Below the pieces are notes generated by a model. The model saw nothing but the letters and a program-made list of their open reading frames with translations. It was not told the origin of the DNA and did no database searches. Source: a virus. Taken from it: DNA of 29,333 nucleotides. Every line of letters starts with the position of its first letter. Positions within the stretch are counted from its first letter, which is position 1. The stretch is from positions 1 through 29,333 of the IMG/VR virus record IMGVR_UViG_3300011116_000947; one strand, written 5' to 3'. Positions 27,901-29,333 of the stretch are shown here, piece by piece. The position numbers and the translations under genes were made by a program.

Positions 27901-29333
27901 AAGATCCCGGTCTATAAGACGAAGGCGTTGCCGATTGTCAGGTACTTGCAGGCCGCTGAGGCCGGTAATCGTCGCCTTACCCGTGAGCTTGGTGATGCTG
28001 AGATTCTTGTTGGCGGCAAGTTTATGAAGGTGAAGGACGTTGCTCGCCTTACTCGCGCCGAGGGTGTTGCTCGCCAGGGTGTGTTTGCCAAGACGGTTGA
28101 TATTACGAACCCGGAGGTTCGTCAGGTCACGAAGCGCCGCAAGCCCGGTCGTATTCGTGACGCCGCTGCTGACAAGCTGGCAGGTAGCGACCCATACCTT
28201 CAGTTCCTTGCGACGGCTCCGAAGCGCGGGGCTCAGTCCACTGGACGGTTCTTCCGTTCGCGTGAGGACTGGTCGCGGGTAGCTACGTGGCTTTACTTCA
28301 TGGATGAGGGCTACACCAGTGACCGCGCTGTTGCGGATTCGCTTGAAGCCCTCATTGACTACGGCGAGCTTTCGCGGGCTGAGCGCAATGTTCTTCGTCG
28401 CTTCGCTTTCTTCTACACCTTCCCGGCGCGTCAGATTCCGTACCAGACTAAGGCGCTGTTCCGTCGCCCTGGCAAGCTCGCCGCATACGAGAAGCTGCGG
28501 GTCGCTGCCGCCGACTATCAGAACATTGACTTGTCGGATCTGTACGAGCAGCCGTGGTACGTCCAGGCGAACGTGCCTATTCCGCTGCGCGTCGGCGGTG
28601 AGGTTCGTTGGGTGAGCGCAAACCTGCCGTTTAACATGCTAAATCAGACGCTTCCGATTGGCTCTAACTGGCCTCCGCAAGAGTTGTTCATGCGAGATCT
28701 TGAGTTCATTGGCAGCTCCTTGAATCCGCTGCTTCGTGTGCCGCTGGAAGATTACACGAACCGTAACTTGTTTTTCCGTAGCCCTATTGAGGGCGAAAGC
28801 GGAATGAGTGCGAATGAAACTCCTGCTCCGTGGTACATCGTGCAACTTGCAAAAGCTTCGCCGGCTATCCAGCGCAAGCTAGGGGTGTATTACAAGGAGA
28901 CTCGCACCTCTGAGGGTCGCAAGATTTGGCTGATGGACAAGAAGTGGGCGTGGCGACTTAGCCAGCTTACGTATGGTCCGGTGCGCGTCCCGGCTGAAGC
29001 TGGCAAGTTCCGTAATGAGCGTGGTCAGAGTTTCGGGGATCAGTTGTTTAGGTTCACGACTGGTATTCGCGTTGATCGGGACAAGGCTATTCAGAGGCGT
29101 ACCGGGGATATTCTTGATCGCCAGGGCGAGATTCGTGAGCAGTTGAGCAAGATGCGCGGCGATCCTCGCTTTGAGGGTAAGGCCCGCTGGATGAAGTTGC
29201 AGGCTGAGCAGAAGCGTCTTGACGCCGAGCTAAGAAGCTTGGTGAAGATGCGGGTCTTAGCTGGGGCTGGGGCGAGCAGCGACCCAAAAGCAAGGGCGGC
29301 TTGCCTTCGCTCCCGACTTTGCCAACACTACCG
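24934..29333 (+). CDS. giant polyvalent internal virion protein (3' partial)
   Basis: At least 1466 residues from a GTG overlapping the previous TAG; open to the right edge. The N-terminus is extremely basic (KPKARPKAKAKPKRKPLGSK). The middle is helical and Arg/Ala-rich, with a short Gly/Ala-rich hydrophobic run (SAGIGFVLDVVLDPTTYLTL). At about 26820-27180 there is a mixed domain (DRDLWVAVWERSGDPATRVR). The C-terminal third has RLRQLAIFTPMYQAINEMGD and, later, VADSLEALIDYGELSRAERN followed by RRFAFFYTFPARQIPYQTKA. These two segments resemble conserved motifs of very large phage polyvalent virion proteins. A role in DNA ejection is inferred. The frame seems to break near 29223-29257 (see findings). 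A tape measure is less likely. Confidence 0.65.
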   Translation, partial: MPGPGYTSPKSKRGKALGLKKPKFTYVSNTSKPVASPKPKARPKAKAKPKRKPLGSKMPTVRQQLNAPKYRELRRQSQSADLRRTAEQALRVASAKPLSKRYRYVAAPKPKPLRVSPRRVGTDVPKRFASKPTAAERRDVRRMRRQDERDFGKVLLAAYGKGSTKEGVKARQRLVDRGTLSGETSAAQAERFKRIMNARPKRKYPGDKVLKKGLAAAGRALDDALPNPARSTVNLGKGQTARSVARAGGRVKTGGIPEPKIPRSGAAAALVAAEQLTRISSAGGKGATEAIKAIQRGDSASEVGKAYIQGQAKGFVENRSSYGDALRQVGASKGASAGIGFVLDVVLDPTTYLTLGIPAAGRAAARAAGEAAGRAAVKRGASRAETERIIKAAPGATRPRGNIAGRMRSRARALESEPESPAITRQRRQLRDLEQSGRGRSRKAQNIRKNLDRAGRRKASRVERAEGTAARVQRRADDAASVVTPLGRVKAKAPRSTRLFPSKGSQRARVRNMLRPARTEAKTKFSRMAERQVENSARGQRTDPVLSVRFAGRRMADVPLQPFSKGAVKNSGKVGSTAREVVGYVAPGIRPDSGLAEKGFAGARQASRDERSGRGTAEVNAVLNMKAVQRATGRIDDADRDLWVAVWERSGDPATRVRVRDGRFVFGADDVLQDLPDDFARRYLVKTRRRGYQLRGTKRVNDVLKGARRKVERSGQPVGDALKIKPNDPEVELASQYYPRRAAQDQDLPYQDKVDYIPPSREAQTVGAAAREQAGAAALGGSVRGNLMGRQDPRPQDVANLERFMGEGSGPIMGANPAQDFAQYGLNMERIAAYNAGVRRLAESGQSVRMKPVGEETLEEFYKRNGIMNGEPESAGMKVYELGVRGEGAGRYDLREIEPEVLQQLITGKAPGGEPTKLKRVGQYVILDERAVARFRQFRSAEVLGNKPLTRLWDRLGGRLRQLAIFTPMYQAINEMGDTWIMFTVVPGYKIPVYKTKALPIVRYLQAAEAGNRRLTRELGDAEILVGGKFMKVKDVARLTRAEGVARQGVFAKTVDITNPEVRQVTKRRKPGRIRDAAADKLAGSDPYLQFLATAPKRGAQSTGRFFRSREDWSRVATWLYFMDEGYTSDRAVADSLEALIDYGELSRAERNVLRRFAFFYTFPARQIPYQTKALFRRPGKLAAYEKLRVAAADYQNIDLSDLYEQPWYVQANVPIPLRVGGEVRWVSANLPFNMLNQTLPIGSNWPPQELFMRDLEFIGSSLNPLLRVPLEDYTNRNLFFRSPIEGESGMSANETPAPWYIVQLAKASPAIQRKLGVYYKETRTSEGRKIWLMDKKWAWRLSQLTYGPVRVPAEAGKFRNERGQSFGDQLFRFTTGIRVDRDKAIQRRTGDILDRQGEIREQLSKMRGDPRFEGKARWMKLQAEQKRLDAELRSLVKMRVLAGAGASSDPKARAACLRSRLCQHY

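Noticed and set aside
24934-29333. Interpretation as a tape-measure protein
   Set aside because: No long uniform coiled coil with central transmembrane helices, no tail tube or chaperone genes, and the C-terminal motifs resemble giant ejected virion proteins.
1-29333. CRISPR array, rRNA, insertion sequence or integrase
   Set aside because: I looked for regularly spaced repeats, transposase or recombinase motifs and rRNA signatures and found none.

Overview
The window is 29.3 kb of a GC-rich double-stranded DNA bacteriophage genome. It covers the end of a rightward early block, a leftward accessory operon, and most of a rightward DNA-packaging and virion block. Frequent GTG/TTG starts, tightly overlapping stop/start codons and the protein flavour suggest an actinobacterial host, but no host marker is present. 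The virion set is a terminase, a portal, a scaffold, an HK97-fold capsid, a connector, a podovirus-like tail hub or nozzle, fibres and very large internal (ejection-type) proteins. No tape measure, tail tube or tail-assembly chaperone pair is seen, so a short-tailed (podovirus) morphology is most likely; this is inference. Integrase, DNA polymerase, RNA polymerase, lysis genes and tRNAs are not in the window.

Layout. 1-4451, rightward: the end of a DNA-methyltransferase-like gene, small unknown genes, a RepA-like RecA-fold ATPase, SSB, a winged-helix-like protein, a zinc-finger/HTH regulator and a probable small terminase. 4452-4523: two hairpins at the convergent junction. 4524-8770, leftward: sixteen short, mostly unknown genes, many overlapping by 4 nt. 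They include four zinc-ribbon or Cys-pair proteins and three single-helix membrane peptides. Two sigma70-like promoters, each with a palindrome in its spacer, drive this block. 8842-9243: a non-coding spacer with G-runs and an AT island, separating the leftward and rightward transcription units. 9244-29333, rightward: four very small basic/acidic proteins and a Cys-rich mini-protein, then terL, three small genes, portal, scaffold, major capsid protein, a strong UUCG terminator, connector genes, tail nozzle-like protein, fibre protein, collagen-like fibre, a GT4-type glycosyltransferase, two internal virion proteins and a giant polyvalent protein running off the right edge.

How it works together. 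The early ATPase and SSB serve replication. TerS and TerL package DNA through the portal into a scaffolded capsid. The connector and nozzle proteins close the head, and collagen-like fibres, possibly glycosylated by the adjacent transferase, contact the host. The three proteins after the glycosyltransferase are probably ejected with the DNA.

Most unusual signals: (1) 16 copies of a strand-oriented CGGAAGG motif (consensus GGCGGAAGGTG) in the leftward operon, read in all three codon frames and therefore a nucleotide-level signal; (2) an SSB-C-tail-like DADIPF end on a zinc-ribbon protein while the phage SSB lacks such a tail; (3) palindromes embedded in both leftward promoters; (4) a hairpin that encloses the Shine-Dalgarno of the major capsid gene; (5) a fibre-glycosyltransferase pair; (6) an apparent frame disruption about 100 nt from the right edge.
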